Below are positions 18,927 to 27,151 of a DNA stretch of 64,000 nucleotides, piece after piece. Origin of the DNA: Lewinellaceae bacterium (GTDB lineage: Bacteria; Bacteroidota; Bacteroidia; Chitinophagales; Saprospiraceae); assembly GCA_020636375.1 (NCBI GenBank), contig JACJXZ010000003.1:496001-560000 (forward strand). Reading direction: 5' to 3'. A program made the translations under genes and the position numbers. Below the pieces are notes generated by a model. It saw only the letters and a program-made list of their open reading frames with translations, did no database searches and was not told the origin of the DNA. Each line of letters begins with the position of its first letter. Within the stretch, counting starts at the first letter, position 1.

Positions 18927-19940
18927 ATGCAAAACATCCTCATCCCCATCGCTTTCCCCCGGCAGAAACCACTGGCGGAAGGAGATGTCCTGCTCGCCGT
19001 CGACGTCGGGGGCACCAAAGCCGATATGGCCCTTTTTGCGATAGAAAACGGCGCGCCGGCCATCAAGGAAGAGCACCGTTATGCCTCCTCCAGGTGGGAT
19101 TCCCTGGTCGATATGGCCCGGGATTTCTGCGGGAAAACCGGGATGCCGAAAAGGATGAGCATCTCCTTCGCCGGGCCGGTGAACCAAGGCAAAGCCCAGG
19201 GCACCAACCTGCCCTGGGATATCGACAGCCTGGGCATCCAACATGCCCTGGATATGGACACGGTTTTCCTGATCAACGACCTGGAGGCCAACTGCTACGG
19301 CCTGGCGGCGTTGCAGGAGGAGGACCTGCTACTTATCCACCCGGGAGAAAACCCCGAGCCGGGGAACGGCGCGGTCATCTCTCCCGGCACGGGCCTGGGC
19401 GAGGGCGGATTGTTCTGGGACGGAAAGGCGTACCGCCCTTTCGCTACAGAAGGAGGGCACGCTCATTTTGCGCCCCGGGAGGAAATCGACTGGCGTTTAT
19501 ATAACTACCTTGCCGAACAGTACGGCCATGTTAGCTGGGAAAGGGTGGTATCAGGAATGGGCATCACCAATATCTTCCGCTTCCTGAGGGACGTGGAAGG
19601 GATGGAACCGCCCCCTACTCTGGAACACATTGAAGCCCCGGCCATCAGCCGGGCCGCAGCGGCGGGCAGCCCCATCAGCCAAAAGGCTATCCACCTGTTT
19701 TTCCGCTATCTGGCCTGGGAAGCGGCCAACCTGGTCATGAAACTCAAAGCGACCGGCGGAATCTATATCGGCGGCGGCATCGTCCCGAAGATATGGAACG
19801 AGACCCACCGCGACATTTTTAATGAACACTTCTTCGTAGTGGGCCGCCTGGCTTCGCTGGTCAAAGCAGCGCCGGTCACCTTGATCCTGAACCAGAAGAC
19901 GGCCCTGCTGGGGGCAGGGTGGTACGGGGCATACGGATGA
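18927..19940 (+). CDS. glk: glucokinase
   Basis: Glucokinase phosphorylates glucose to glucose 6-phosphate with ATP. The 337-residue protein is of the E. coli Glk family, not the ROK family. It has the phosphate-binding loop LAVDVGGTKADMALF, the phosphate-2 region VISPGTGLGEGGLF, and the glucose-binding EGGHAHFAP segment; the catalytic Asp lies in FLINDLEANCYGL. The length is normal. It is divergent from the vWA operon and has no metabolic neighbour. Confidence 0.93.
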   Translation: MQNILIPIAFPRQKPLAEGDVLLAVDVGGTKADMALFAIENGAPAIKEEHRYASSRWDSLVDMARDFCGKTGMPKRMSISFAGPVNQGKAQGTNLPWDIDSLGIQHALDMDTVFLINDLEANCYGLAALQEEDLLLIHPGENPEPGNGAVISPGTGLGEGGLFWDGKAYRPFATEGGHAHFAPREEIDWRLYNYLAEQYGHVSWERVVSGMGITNIFRFLRDVEGMEPPPTLEHIEAPAISRAAAAGSPISQKAIHLFFRYLAWEAANLVMKLKATGGIYIGGGIVPKIWNETHRDIFNEHFFVVGRLASLVKAAPVTLILNQKTALLGAGWYGAYG

Positions 19941-20043
19941 TGGAAACCAGCCGGGCCTTTCACAGATAACCAATAACGTTGTAATGCAACAGTGGGTAGG
20001 ATAAAAACCAAATCGCCAAAATTGGGGGTTACTGGCGTTGCTC

Positions 20044-20105
20044 GTTGTTTGTTGCTTGTTCACAGAAGCCTCCGGACAAAAAACAAACAACAGACAACAG
20101 ACAAC
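20044..20105. repeat. heptamer-hairpin repeat, copy B
   Basis: A left arm GTTGTTTGTTGCTTGTT (20044-20060) faces a right arm of three tandem 7-bp units ARACAAC (20085-20105), forming a hairpin. It ends 13 bases before the stop codon of pnuC (minus strand), so a pnuC transcript would run straight into it. Confidence 0.65.
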
Positions 20106-20118
20106 CAGCCCCTGCCCC

Positions 20119-20691
20119 TCACCCTGCCGGTGCCTTCCGCCAGTCCCGCCACCCTTTGATGCAAAGCAGCAGATACACCCCGTACAACCCGGAGGTCAGG
20201 TACAGCCCCTTCAGGGTATAGATATTGATGGCCACCACGTCCACGATGATCCAGATGATCCAGTTCTCCAGTTTTTTGCGGGCCAGCAGAAACTGGGCAA
20301 CCAGGCTGGCAACGGTGGTAAACGCATCGGGGTAGGGGAAATCCGCATTGGTGTTGGCCTTCATGACGCTGCCCCAAGCGATAAACCCAGCCAGGATGAG
20401 GGCGCTCCAGGCAGCGATCTCGGTCCGCTTCAGGCGGGTGACGGGCAGCTCGTCCTCTTCCGGCCGCCGGTGCGCCCAGTTCCACCACCCGTAAATGTTG
20501 AGCAGCACGTAAACGACATGCAGGATCACATCGGAGTAGAGGCGGGACTCCGCAAAGATAAAAATAAACAACCCCACGCTGAGCAGCCCGAACGGCCAGG
20601 CGACGACCTTCTGCCGGGTGAGGAGGTAAACGTGCGTCATACCGCTTACTACAGCGATAAATTCGATAATTTGCAGAGGAGTTGGTTCCAT
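20119..20691 (-). CDS. pnuC: nicotinamide riboside transporter PnuC
   Basis: PnuC imports nicotinamide riboside by facilitated diffusion. The 190-residue protein has seven predicted hydrophobic segments and family hallmarks: ILHVVYVLLNIYGWWNW and, near the end, NWIIWIIVDVVAINIY, whose tryptophan-rich residues line the substrate site in PnuC structures. It is divergent from a kinase gene 36 bases away that would trap the imported riboside as NMN, a logical pair. A heptamer-hairpin repeat directly follows the stop codon. Confidence 0.92.
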   Translation of the reverse strand: MEPTPLQIIEFIAVVSGMTHVYLLTRQKVVAWPFGLLSVGLFIFIFAESRLYSDVILHVVYVLLNIYGWWNWAHRRPEEDELPVTRLKRTEIAAWSALILAGFIAWGSVMKANTNADFPYPDAFTTVASLVAQFLLARKKLENWIIWIIVDVVAINIYTLKGLYLTSGLYGVYLLLCIKGWRDWRKAPAG

Positions 20692-20727
20692 AAGTTACGG
20701 CAAAGTGAACCGCAAAATACGCAAAGA

Positions 20728-21234
20728 ATGATAATTGGCATCGGCGGCGTGAGCCGCGGAGGAAAAACACGCCTGGCCCGGCGCCTGGCCCGCCACTTCC
20801 GAAAGCAAGGCCTGCTCACCGTTATCCTCCACCAGGACGATTTCGCTTTCCCGGAAGAGGCCATTCCCCGTATCCGGGGCAAGGTTGACTGGGAACATCC
20901 AGGTTCCATTGATTTCGAACGCTTCCGCCAGGCTATCGCCGATCATTCCGGGACGGCCGATGTCGTCATCGCCGAAGGGTTAATGGCTTTGTACGACACT
21001 TCAACCAATGCCCTGTACGATACATGCTTTTTTATTGAGATCAGCAAAGCTGCCTTCCTGAAAAGGAAAGCAGAAGACCTCCGCTGGGGCCGGGAGCCGG
21101 ACTGGTACCTGGAACACATCTGGGAGAGTTTCCAAAGGTACGGACAGCCGGGGCCGGGGCTTCCCGGATGGATGGCGCTCAATGGAGAGAAAGGTTTGAA
21201 TTGGCCGGAGGTACTGGATTTTTTGAAGGGGTAG
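20728..21234 (+). CDS. nicotinamide riboside kinase-like P-loop kinase
   Basis: A 168-residue kinase of the uridine kinase/NRK group. The P-loop is IGIGGVSRGGKTRLARRL at the very N-terminus. HQDDFAF holds the Asp used in nucleoside binding, VIAEGLMAL is the Walker B-like strand, and KRKAEDLRWGR is the lid arginine region. The start at 20728 is chosen because it sits directly before the P-loop; the long frame upstream crosses pnuC. Its divergent neighbour is pnuC, so phosphorylation of nicotinamide riboside to NMN is the most likely role; uridine kinase is the alternative. Confidence 0.82.
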   Translation: MIIGIGGVSRGGKTRLARRLARHFRKQGLLTVILHQDDFAFPEEAIPRIRGKVDWEHPGSIDFERFRQAIADHSGTADVVIAEGLMALYDTSTNALYDTCFFIEISKAAFLKRKAEDLRWGREPDWYLEHIWESFQRYGQPGPGLPGWMALNGEKGLNWPEVLDFLKG

Positions 21235-21243
21235 GCCGGGGAA

Positions 21244-21290
21244 GGTTGAGGTTGAGGCCGGGGAAACAGGGCTCTGCCTCAGCCTCAACC
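21244..21290. terminator. bidirectional stem-loop between kinase and mscS
   Basis: A 15-bp stem with one G-T pair (21244-21258 with 21276-21290) lies between convergent genes. No clear T-run follows on either strand, so termination strength is uncertain. Confidence 0.5.
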
Positions 21291-21304
21291 AAAGCCTGAA
21301 CTTC

Positions 21305-22117
21305 CTACCCTTTATCCAAATGCACGTCCATCTGCGGGTAGGGGATTCCGATATCGTTCCTGTCGAATTCTTTTTTGATCTGTTCAATAAAATGGCGGTA
21401 GGCCGGCCAGAAGTTTTCGTTGGTGGCAACGAAACGGACGGAGAAATTGACGGAGCTGTCAGCCAGTTCTTTGACGAAAATGTCATAACCCCGGTCCAGT
21501 TCTACATTGGGCGTGGCTTTCAGCACCTGCTCGATGACCGCTTTAGCCTTGTCGATGTCGTCGTCGTAGCCAATGCCGACGGTGGCGTCGTGGCGGCGGT
21601 AGCCTTCGATCGTGTAATTCCGGATGGGGCCGCTGGTGACCTGCCCGTTGGGGATGATGACCAGGCTGTTATCCAGCAGTTGAAGGACGGTATGGAAGAT
21701 TTGTATTTCCTTGACCGTCCCGGCATGGCCCTGGGCTTCGATGAAATCCCCGACTTTGTAAAATTTAAAGATGAGAATGAGCACGCCGCTGGCGAAGTTG
21801 GCCAGGTTGCCCTGAAGGGCCAGCCCCACGGCGAATGCCAGGGCGCTGAAAATGGCGATGAATGAGGTTACCTCTATACCGAACATGCCGGCAACGCTCA
21901 GGAGCAGCAGCACCTTCAGGCCGATATTCACTATCGAGGCCAGAAACTGCCGCAGGGATATTTCAATCTCCCTTTTTTCCATAGCTCTTTTGAGCATTCG
22001 GGTGACCCAACCGACCACCCAGAAACCGATGACCAGAGTAAGGATTGCTCCAATAGCATCAAGGGCATACTGAGCCAGAAAGCCTTGTAATTGTTCTAAA
22101 ATTGCGTTGAAATCCAT
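21305..22117 (-). CDS. MscS-family mechanosensitive channel
   Basis: A 270-residue small-conductance mechanosensitive channel. It has three transmembrane helices: about 15-38, about 60-82, and the pore-lining TM3 with the Ala/Gly pattern FSALAFAVGLALQGNLANFASGVLI (about 91-115). The beta domain follows (FYKVGDFIEAQGHAGTVKEI, VIIPNGQVTS) and then the C-terminal alpha/beta cage. It releases solutes on hypo-osmotic shock. A close paralogue lies upstream on the same strand (22818-23633), beyond a 700-base repeat-filled gap. Confidence 0.94.
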   Translation of the reverse strand: MDFNAILEQLQGFLAQYALDAIGAILTLVIGFWVVGWVTRMLKRAMEKREIEISLRQFLASIVNIGLKVLLLLSVAGMFGIEVTSFIAIFSALAFAVGLALQGNLANFASGVLILIFKFYKVGDFIEAQGHAGTVKEIQIFHTVLQLLDNSLVIIPNGQVTSGPIRNYTIEGYRRHDATVGIGYDDDIDKAKAVIEQVLKATPNVELDRGYDIFVKELADSSVNFSVRFVATNENFWPAYRHFIEQIKKEFDRNDIGIPYPQMDVHLDKG

Positions 22118-22319
22118 AGGTATTTTTGTGTTGGTTTATGCTTAGCAGATGGGCGGTCCCTGACGGCACGGCCACATATCAAACATAACTATAAAAGGAA
22201 GGAGGGGGGGGATGTTCAAAGAAGAACCGAAAACTTGTGTTACGCAACCGAACAAACCAGAAAGGCATTATAGAACAAGGTGAGATGGCGGGATGGGCGG
22301 GATTTTCCGGGGAGGGCTG

Positions 22320-22532
22320 GGTAAGTAGTTGGACACATTTATTGCAACTAATGCTGCGCTGCAACAGGTTTTGTGCATTGCCGCCCCAGCCCCTCAATCC
22401 CCTAAAAGGGGAAGTCCCCCCAAATGCACAAAACCTATTGCGGTTGAGTATAATGCTGCTTCGAAAGTGTGGCTTGGCAGCTCTGTTTATGGGGCTATAT
22501 TGTTATATTGTTACGCTAATTGTTTCCGATTG
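22320..22532 (+). mobile_element. MITE-like repeat R2, copy 1, split by an insertion
   Basis: Starts with GGTAAGTAGTTGGACACATT and ends with ACGCTAATTGTTTCCGAT. It matches the reverse complements of 32255-32371 and 56259-56385, but is interrupted by 93 extra bases (22358-22450). Copies have imperfect terminal inverted repeats (GTArnyGGACrCA...). It lies in the 22118-22817 gap between the two mscS genes, where I see no gene. Confidence 0.7.
22358..22450. mobile_element. small inserted element inside R2 copy 1
   Basis: A 93-base insert relative to other R2 copies. It is flanked by the direct repeat TAATGCTGC (22349-22357 and 22451-22459), which occurs only once in intact copies. Its ends form a near-perfect inverted repeat: GCAACAGGTTTTGTGCATT (22361-22379) against AATGCACAAAACCTATTGC (22423-22441). 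The middle has a CCCCTAAAAGGGG palindrome. This looks like a MITE with a 9-bp target duplication. Confidence 0.65.
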
Positions 22533-22700
22533 CTTAGGGCTTGCAAAATAATAAGTGGTCCAGAATTGACGAAGTTATTTTGTGCGCTAACAAGGCGACA
22601 AACGTAGGCATAGCCGGAGCTACGGCGAGGCTTGGCAACGCGGTTAGCGTGCAAAAGAACGAGTCTAAATGGAGTGCTTATTGTTTTGCAAGCCCTTAGC
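22533..22700. mobile_element. foldback element, copy B
   Basis: About 168 bp, with outer arms CTTAGGGCTTGCAAAA (from 22533) and TTTTGCAAGCCCTTAG (22684-22699). Pairing continues inward to the inner arms TGTGCGCTAAC and GTTAGCGTGCA. The central core (22592-22640, plus orientation) reads AAGGCG...GCATAGC...GAGCTACG...GCAACG as in the other copies. Its left end abuts the end of R2 copy 1. Confidence 0.7.
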
Positions 22701-22817
22701 AGGCGGAGGTTGAGAGGGCGTGTCCAAAAAACTGCCCGGTAGCCTGGTTCTCTGCGGTTCAACAACAAAAAAGCGCAGCAGATCTGAACAGTCCTTCTCA
22801 ACCCCAGCCTGAACCTC

Positions 22818-23633
22818 CTAACCTTTATCCAGATGCACGTCCATCTGCGGGAAGGGTATGCTGATGCCTACCTTGTCGAATTCCTTCTTCACGTTTTCCT
22901 GCATGTAGAAAAGGGTTTGCCAGTAGTTCTCGCTTTTGCAGAATGGGCGGCTGTTCAGGTTGACCGAGCTGTCGCCCCAGGACCCGACGACCACTGCCTG
23001 CGCCGGATCGTCCAGCACCCAGGGGCATTCTTTGCCGACCTTCAGGATGGCTTCGCGGGCCTGGTCGATGCTGTCGCCGTAGCTGATGCCAAACTCCAGC
23101 TCCACGCCGATAATGCCCTGCCCGGAAATATTGGTGATCACATTGCTGGTGACCACTCCGTTGGGGACGAAGATGCGCTTGTTGTCCAGCGTCTGAAGCA
23201 CCGTGTTGAACACCTGAATGCCTTCGACAGTGCCGGTATTCCCACCTCCGATAGAAACCAGGTCGCCCACCTTGTACGGCTTGAAAACGAGCAGCAGCAC
23301 GCCGCTGGCGAAGTGCCCCAGGCTGCCCTGCAGGGCCAGGCCGACGGCAAAGGCCAGGGCGCCAAAGATGGCAACAAAGGAGGTGGTTTCGATGCCGAAC
23401 ATGCTGGCGACGCTCAGGAGGAGGAGGATTTTCAGGCCGACGTTGACCAGAGACCCCAGAAAGGGCCGGATGGTAGCGTCGAAACCCCTCTTTTCCATGG
23501 CGTTATTCACTACCCGGGTTACCCAGCCGATCACCCAGAAACCGATGACGAGGGTCAGGAGCGCCCCGATGATCTTCAAGCCATAGGCAATGAAGAAGGA
23601 TTGTACCTGTTGGAAAATGTCAGCAAAATCCAT
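22818..23633 (-). CDS. MscS-family mechanosensitive channel, paralogue
   Basis: A 271-residue MscS channel closely similar to the 21305-22117 product: the same TM1 (IIGALLTLVIGFWVIGWVTR), the same TM3 pattern (FGALAFAVGLALQGSLGHFASGVLL) and C-terminal PFPQMDVHLDKG. The start at 23633 (MDFADIFQQVQ) aligns with the paralogue; a longer frame would overlap the recX upstream region. The pair is best explained as a tandem duplication later separated by repeats. Confidence 0.93.
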   Translation of the reverse strand: MDFADIFQQVQSFFIAYGLKIIGALLTLVIGFWVIGWVTRVVNNAMEKRGFDATIRPFLGSLVNVGLKILLLLSVASMFGIETTSFVAIFGALAFAVGLALQGSLGHFASGVLLLVFKPYKVGDLVSIGGGNTGTVEGIQVFNTVLQTLDNKRIFVPNGVVTSNVITNISGQGIIGVELEFGISYGDSIDQAREAILKVGKECPWVLDDPAQAVVVGSWGDSSVNLNSRPFCKSENYWQTLFYMQENVKKEFDKVGISIPFPQMDVHLDKG

Positions 23634-23742
23634 AATAGTGTGTGTTTTGTTTTGATGAAAATTTGGAGTATTTGCTATTTTGACTGGAAAAATCGGCAAA
23701 AGACACGTTATTAAGAAGCGTATATTAAAATATTCTGCGTCA

Positions 23743-24213
23743 ATGGGAGAATGGATTTCCAAAGAAGATGCTTTGGCGAAGATGCAGCGGTACTGTGCCT
23801 ACCAGGACCGCTGCCACCAGGAAGTGCGTTCCAAACTGCTGGACATGGGCGTCTACGGCGATTGGCTCGAGGAGATCATCGTGGAGCTCATCGAAGAAAA
23901 TTTCCTCAACGAGGAACGCTTCGCCCGTTCTTTTGCCCGGGGCAAGTTCCGCATCAAAGCATGGGGCCGCAACCGCATCCGGCAGGAACTGAAACGGCGG
24001 AACATTTCCAGCTACTGTATCCGAAAAGCTATGGAAGAGATCGAAGAGGAAGACTACCAGGAAACACTGCAAGCTATTTTGACCAAAAAAGAAGCGAGCC
24101 TGAATGAGCCGGACTTCTACAAAAGAAACCACAAACTCGCCCGCTACGCCCAAAGCCGCGGCTTCGAGCCCGAACTGGCCTGGCAAATCATCGGCAAATT
24201 GTTTTCCCAATGA
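23743..24213 (+). CDS. recX: regulatory protein RecX
   Basis: RecX caps and inhibits RecA filaments. The 156-residue product consists of three-helix repeats typical of the family: CAYQDRCHQEVRSKLLDMGV, then LIEENFLNEERFARSFARGKFR and WGRNRIRQELKRRNIS. The start at 23743 (MGEWISKEDAL) fits family N-termini; a frame beginning at 23680 would add 21 atypical basic residues. It is divergent from the mscS paralogue; recA is not in the window. Confidence 0.9.
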   Translation: MGEWISKEDALAKMQRYCAYQDRCHQEVRSKLLDMGVYGDWLEEIIVELIEENFLNEERFARSFARGKFRIKAWGRNRIRQELKRRNISSYCIRKAMEEIEEEDYQETLQAILTKKEASLNEPDFYKRNHKLARYAQSRGFEPELAWQIIGKLFSQ

Positions 24214-24337
24214 CACAACCTGCCTTCCGGAAGCTCGTCGTTTGAGCCTTTATCAGAAATGTCGTAAATTGCATTAACAACGAAACACCCCCCTATCAGC
24301 ACGCCACATCAGAAAACTGATTTTTGCGATATTTAGG

Positions 24338-24370
24338 TTTGTCCGTATAACTCTTCGGGCCCTATATTTA
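24338..24370 (+). promoter_or_regulatory. candidate promoter of the GG-motif peptide gene
   Basis: TTTG (24338-24341), a 21-base spacer and TATATTTA (24363-24370, 7 of 8 matches to TAnnTTTG) lie upstream of 24408. The start codon is preceded by AAAAAAGGAAG, an unusually good ribosome binding site for this genome. Confidence 0.5.
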
Positions 24371-24407
24371 AGTTGCCCATTTTATTTTTATCAAAAAAGG
24401 AAGTGTT

Positions 24408-24614
24408 ATGGCTAGAAAAAAACTCACAATGGACGATTTCAAGGACTCCAGGCTGGAACGCCCCTCCTGTGACAAGGTAAAAGGGGGCTACAAGTTCGGC
24501 CCTTCCGGCGCGGGATATGTCGGTTCCTACATTTGGGAGAGTATCGACATCAGGAGCAACGACGAAAGGATCAGCACTTTTCAGGAACTCACCTTCCGCC
24601 GCAACCGCGGTTAA
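24408..24614 (+). CDS. small peptide with double-glycine motif, RiPP-precursor-like
   Basis: A 68-residue peptide. Its N-terminus, MARKKLTMDDFKDSRLE, followed by DKVKGG at residues 22-27, resembles leaders of Bacteroidota ribosomal peptide precursors, in which KLTxxDF and a GG cleavage site before the core are common. The putative core (YKFGPSGAGYVGSYIW onward) is 41 residues, Gly/Tyr-rich then charged, with no cysteine, so a lanthipeptide is unlikely. There is a strong ribosome binding site and a promoter-like box. No maturase, ATP-grasp ligase or transporter is adjacent. The stop codon overlaps by four bases with the convergent gene. A plain conserved small protein is the alternative. Confidence 0.6.
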   Translation: MARKKLTMDDFKDSRLERPSCDKVKGGYKFGPSGAGYVGSYIWESIDIRSNDERISTFQELTFRRNRG

Positions 24615-26152
24615 GGTGCCTGGAATTGCTTCCTGAACTCCTTTTGCAAGATCTCCGAGAACCCCCGCCCCTCGATCTTACTCTCAAACCAGGCTACCAC
24701 AGCATTGGCATACAGCCTGGGCGTCCCCGCTTGCTGGGAGAGGCCTTCAAACTGTTCTTTAAACCGGTTGAAGTCCTCTTTCAGCATTTTTTTTGACGGC
24801 GCCTCCACCAGCTTTTTAATGAGGCTGATGGTTTTTCGTTCCATATCATCCAGCTCGTCGCGCTTCTTGAGGAAGCGGTAAGTCGATCGGATCAACGATT
24901 CCAGCAATTCGAAATTGCCCAGTTCATAATGCACCATGAGGTTGAGGATGCGGGACAGGCTCTGCAAATCCTGCCTTTCAACCGTACTGGGCAGGCTCAG
25001 CCATTGGTTCAGAAAGTCCAGCGCCCGGCCGTACTCGCCGGCGCCAAAGGTGATGTAAAAGTAGATGTAATAAAAGGTGTGGCTTTCGAAAAGGCTCTGT
25101 TCAAACCGCTTGCGCTCCTTCAGGTGGCGGTTCAGGATGCGGACGCCCTCCCCGAAGGCGCCTTTCAGCATGCAAAGCGATAATTTAGCCTGGTAGTATT
25201 GCCGGTGGACCTTCAGCTCGTCATCCAGGCTCCTGGGCTCTACCCGGTAGAGTTTCTCCAGGTTGTCTTCCATCTCCTCCAGGCGGCCCATCTCCCCGCA
25301 GCTCCGGATGAGGTTGCTCAGGGCTGAAATGTACTCAGAAACGTCTTCCTGCAAAAGATGAGGCTCCGACTCCATCAAGGTGATGAGCTCCTGGTTCTTG
25401 TGATAAAATCCCTGCTGGTCGGAATTGGCAAAATGGTAGATCGAGTGAACCCGGTAATATATCACCCGGGCGGTATGGGAATTGGCCTTTTCCGGATCTT
25501 TGATAAGAGGGGATTTCATGATCTCGCTCAGCATCTGCTTCTGCTCTTCCCGTTTGACGACAGTATGCTTTCGCAGGCTCACCAGCAACCGGAAAAAAAT
25601 ATTGCGGTATTCGGAAATGACCTGGAGCTGCCCCAGCACCCGTTCTTCTTCTTCAGCAATCCGGCCGAGCTCCTTATCCAGGAAGTCTATATCGGCCTCC
25701 GCATAGGCTATCCGCTTCTCCCAGTCCAGTATCTCCAGTACGGTGTTGAACTGCTCGTACCGGTAGGCCAACTTCTTCGCCTTTCCCAGATGACCCTTGC
25801 AATCGTCGAACAACGACCGGCGAAACAACACGCGGATGCCCTGCATCATATTTTTCAGCCGATGGCCCACCGATGATTTCTCATCATAGGATTGCAGGCT
25901 TTTCAGGATCAGGTCGTAGAGATACGCCTTCAGTTCCGAGTATTTCCGGCTTTGAATCGACTCATTCCCGTACACCGCCTCCTTCAGAGCTTCGTCATCA
26001 AACTCCTCCTGTTTGTCTATGGCGTCGAACAACTGAAAATACTTGTTTTCTTTATTTCCCTGGCTGTTGACAAAAACCTTGAAGTACCGCTTTTCCGGGC
26101 CGGAGAGCGATTTCACCAAATTGTACAATTTACCCGACGGTGTTTTCGGCAT
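24611..26152 (-). CDS. conserved helical protein of unknown function
   Basis: A 513-residue, almost wholly alpha-helical cytoplasmic protein with no signal peptide or membrane segment. Helices are arranged in TPR-like fashion (YYIYFYITFGAGEYGRALDFLNQWL, SRILNLMVHYELGNFELLESLI). The N-terminus, LYNLVKSLSGPEKRYFKVF, is very similar in style to a family widespread in Bacteroidota whose function I do not know. It is convergent with the small peptide gene (stop codons share TTAA) and divergent from the LytTR gene. Confidence 0.8.
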   Translation of the reverse strand: MPKTPSGKLYNLVKSLSGPEKRYFKVFVNSQGNKENKYFQLFDAIDKQEEFDDEALKEAVYGNESIQSRKYSELKAYLYDLILKSLQSYDEKSSVGHRLKNMMQGIRVLFRRSLFDDCKGHLGKAKKLAYRYEQFNTVLEILDWEKRIAYAEADIDFLDKELGRIAEEEERVLGQLQVISEYRNIFFRLLVSLRKHTVVKREEQKQMLSEIMKSPLIKDPEKANSHTARVIYYRVHSIYHFANSDQQGFYHKNQELITLMESEPHLLQEDVSEYISALSNLIRSCGEMGRLEEMEDNLEKLYRVEPRSLDDELKVHRQYYQAKLSLCMLKGAFGEGVRILNRHLKERKRFEQSLFESHTFYYIYFYITFGAGEYGRALDFLNQWLSLPSTVERQDLQSLSRILNLMVHYELGNFELLESLIRSTYRFLKKRDELDDMERKTISLIKKLVEAPSKKMLKEDFNRFKEQFEGLSQQAGTPRLYANAVVAWFESKIEGRGFSEILQKEFRKQFQAP

Positions 26153-26210
26153 GGCTTGTTTTTATCCTGTTCGGCACAATATACAAAATTCTGAAACCTG
26201 ACAAATAACC

Positions 26211-26218
26211 TATATTTG
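26211..26218 (+). promoter_or_regulatory. -7 box upstream of LytTR gene
   Basis: TATATTTG matches TAnnTTTG exactly, 72 bases upstream of the LytTR start at 26290. No clear -33 box. Confidence 0.5.
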
Positions 26219-26289
26219 GATTGTCATTCCCCCTGCTTTCCGGTAATATTATTCCCCAGACAAGTTCAACGCTAAAACAATTATCGGCT

Positions 26290-26715
26290 ATGAAAATGAT
26301 TACGCTTCCCAATGATGCCCTCCCCCTGCGCCCTTTCTATGCCGGCACGAACCGCCATGCCCGGCCCGGCAGTAAAATTGCGCTGCCGACCATTGAAGGT
26401 TATATCTTCAAAAAAGTAGAGCAAATCGTCCTGCTGGAAGCAGAAGGCAACTACACCCGCCTGCAGTTCTCCGACGGATCCCAGATCCTGGTGTGCAAAA
26501 CGCTCCGCGCTACGGAAGGCATGCTCGCTGCCCACCCGCAGTTTATCCGCATCCACCGGTCCTATACGATAAACCTCAACCACCTGGAAAAATATATTCG
26601 CGGAAAGGGGGGATATGTGGTCCTGGAAAACGGACAGAGCGTCAGCGTTTCCAACAGCAGAAAAAACCACTTCTTGAAAGCCCTGGAGTATTTCTTCGGG
26701 GGAGGAGGGGAGTAA
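26290..26715 (+). CDS. stand-alone LytTR DNA-binding protein
   Basis: A 141-residue protein made almost only of a LytTR DNA-binding domain (about 40-137): GYIFKKVEQIVLLEAEGNY, then FIRIHRSYTINLNHLEKY and VVLENGQSVSVSNSRKNHFL. There is no receiver domain and no membrane part, so it is not a standard response regulator. The start at 26290 (MKMITLPND) is preferred because upstream residues lie over the promoter box. The domain is similar to that of the regulator at 32454-33212. Confidence 0.88.
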   Translation: MKMITLPNDALPLRPFYAGTNRHARPGSKIALPTIEGYIFKKVEQIVLLEAEGNYTRLQFSDGSQILVCKTLRATEGMLAAHPQFIRIHRSYTINLNHLEKYIRGKGGYVVLENGQSVSVSNSRKNHFLKALEYFFGGGGE

Positions 26716-26820
26716 TTCGGGTAACAATGAATTGACTGGCGGGGGTATTGGCTATTGCCCATCCGCAGTCCCTAAGCCGTTGATCGCCAGCGAATTTGAC
26801 CCCGGTAGCGGCTACCCGTC

Positions 26821-26999
26821 ATACTACTGGACAAAATGGTTTTGGACACAGAGCGCACTGAGTCCAACACAGAGATACGCAAAGTCTTCCGTTGATAATC
26901 AAGCCTCTGTGTGGCTCTGTGTCTTCCCTGCCTGCCTGCGGCACAGCAGGCGGGCAGGCAGGTCGGCGTACTCTGTGTCCAAAAAATGTCCAGCAGTAT
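26821..26999. mobile_element. MITE-like element with terminal inverted repeats
   Basis: About 179 bp. The ends ATACTACTGGACAAAATGGT (continuing TTTGGACACAGAG, to 26853) and CTCTGTGTCCAAAAAATGTC (continuing CAGCAGTAT, to 26999) are imperfect inverted repeats of about 30 bp. The interior repeats CACAGAG/CTCTGTG motifs and a CCTGCCTGC palindrome. GGCTACCC occurs on both sides (26810-26817 and 27000-27007), possibly a target duplication. The 26716-27151 gap holds only this and the next repeat. Confidence 0.6.
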
Positions 27000-27010
27000 G
27001 GCTACCCATC

Positions 27011-27125
27011 TGACGTCGAATCCCGTTTTTCCGTATTAAAAGCGGATACGTTGTTTGTTGCCGGTTTGGCCTCGGGGCCGCCGGAACAATTGGGTTCCCT
27101 AACGGACAACTAACAACCGACAACA
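27011..27125. repeat. heptamer-hairpin repeat, copy C
   Basis: A second copy of the 9194-9327 repeat, with left arm GTTGTTTGTTG (27050-27060) and three tandem RACAACN units (27105-27125). It ends 26 bases before the nadB stop codon (minus strand). Confidence 0.75.
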
Positions 27126-27151
27126 GCATTCCGTTACTAGCCGGAATCACC

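Noticed and set aside
22237..22551. 104-codon frame between the mscS genes
   Set aside because: Composed of R2 repeat and nested insert sequence; no protein features.
26732..27013. 93-codon frame after the LytTR gene
   Set aside because: Lies over the 179-bp inverted-repeat element.
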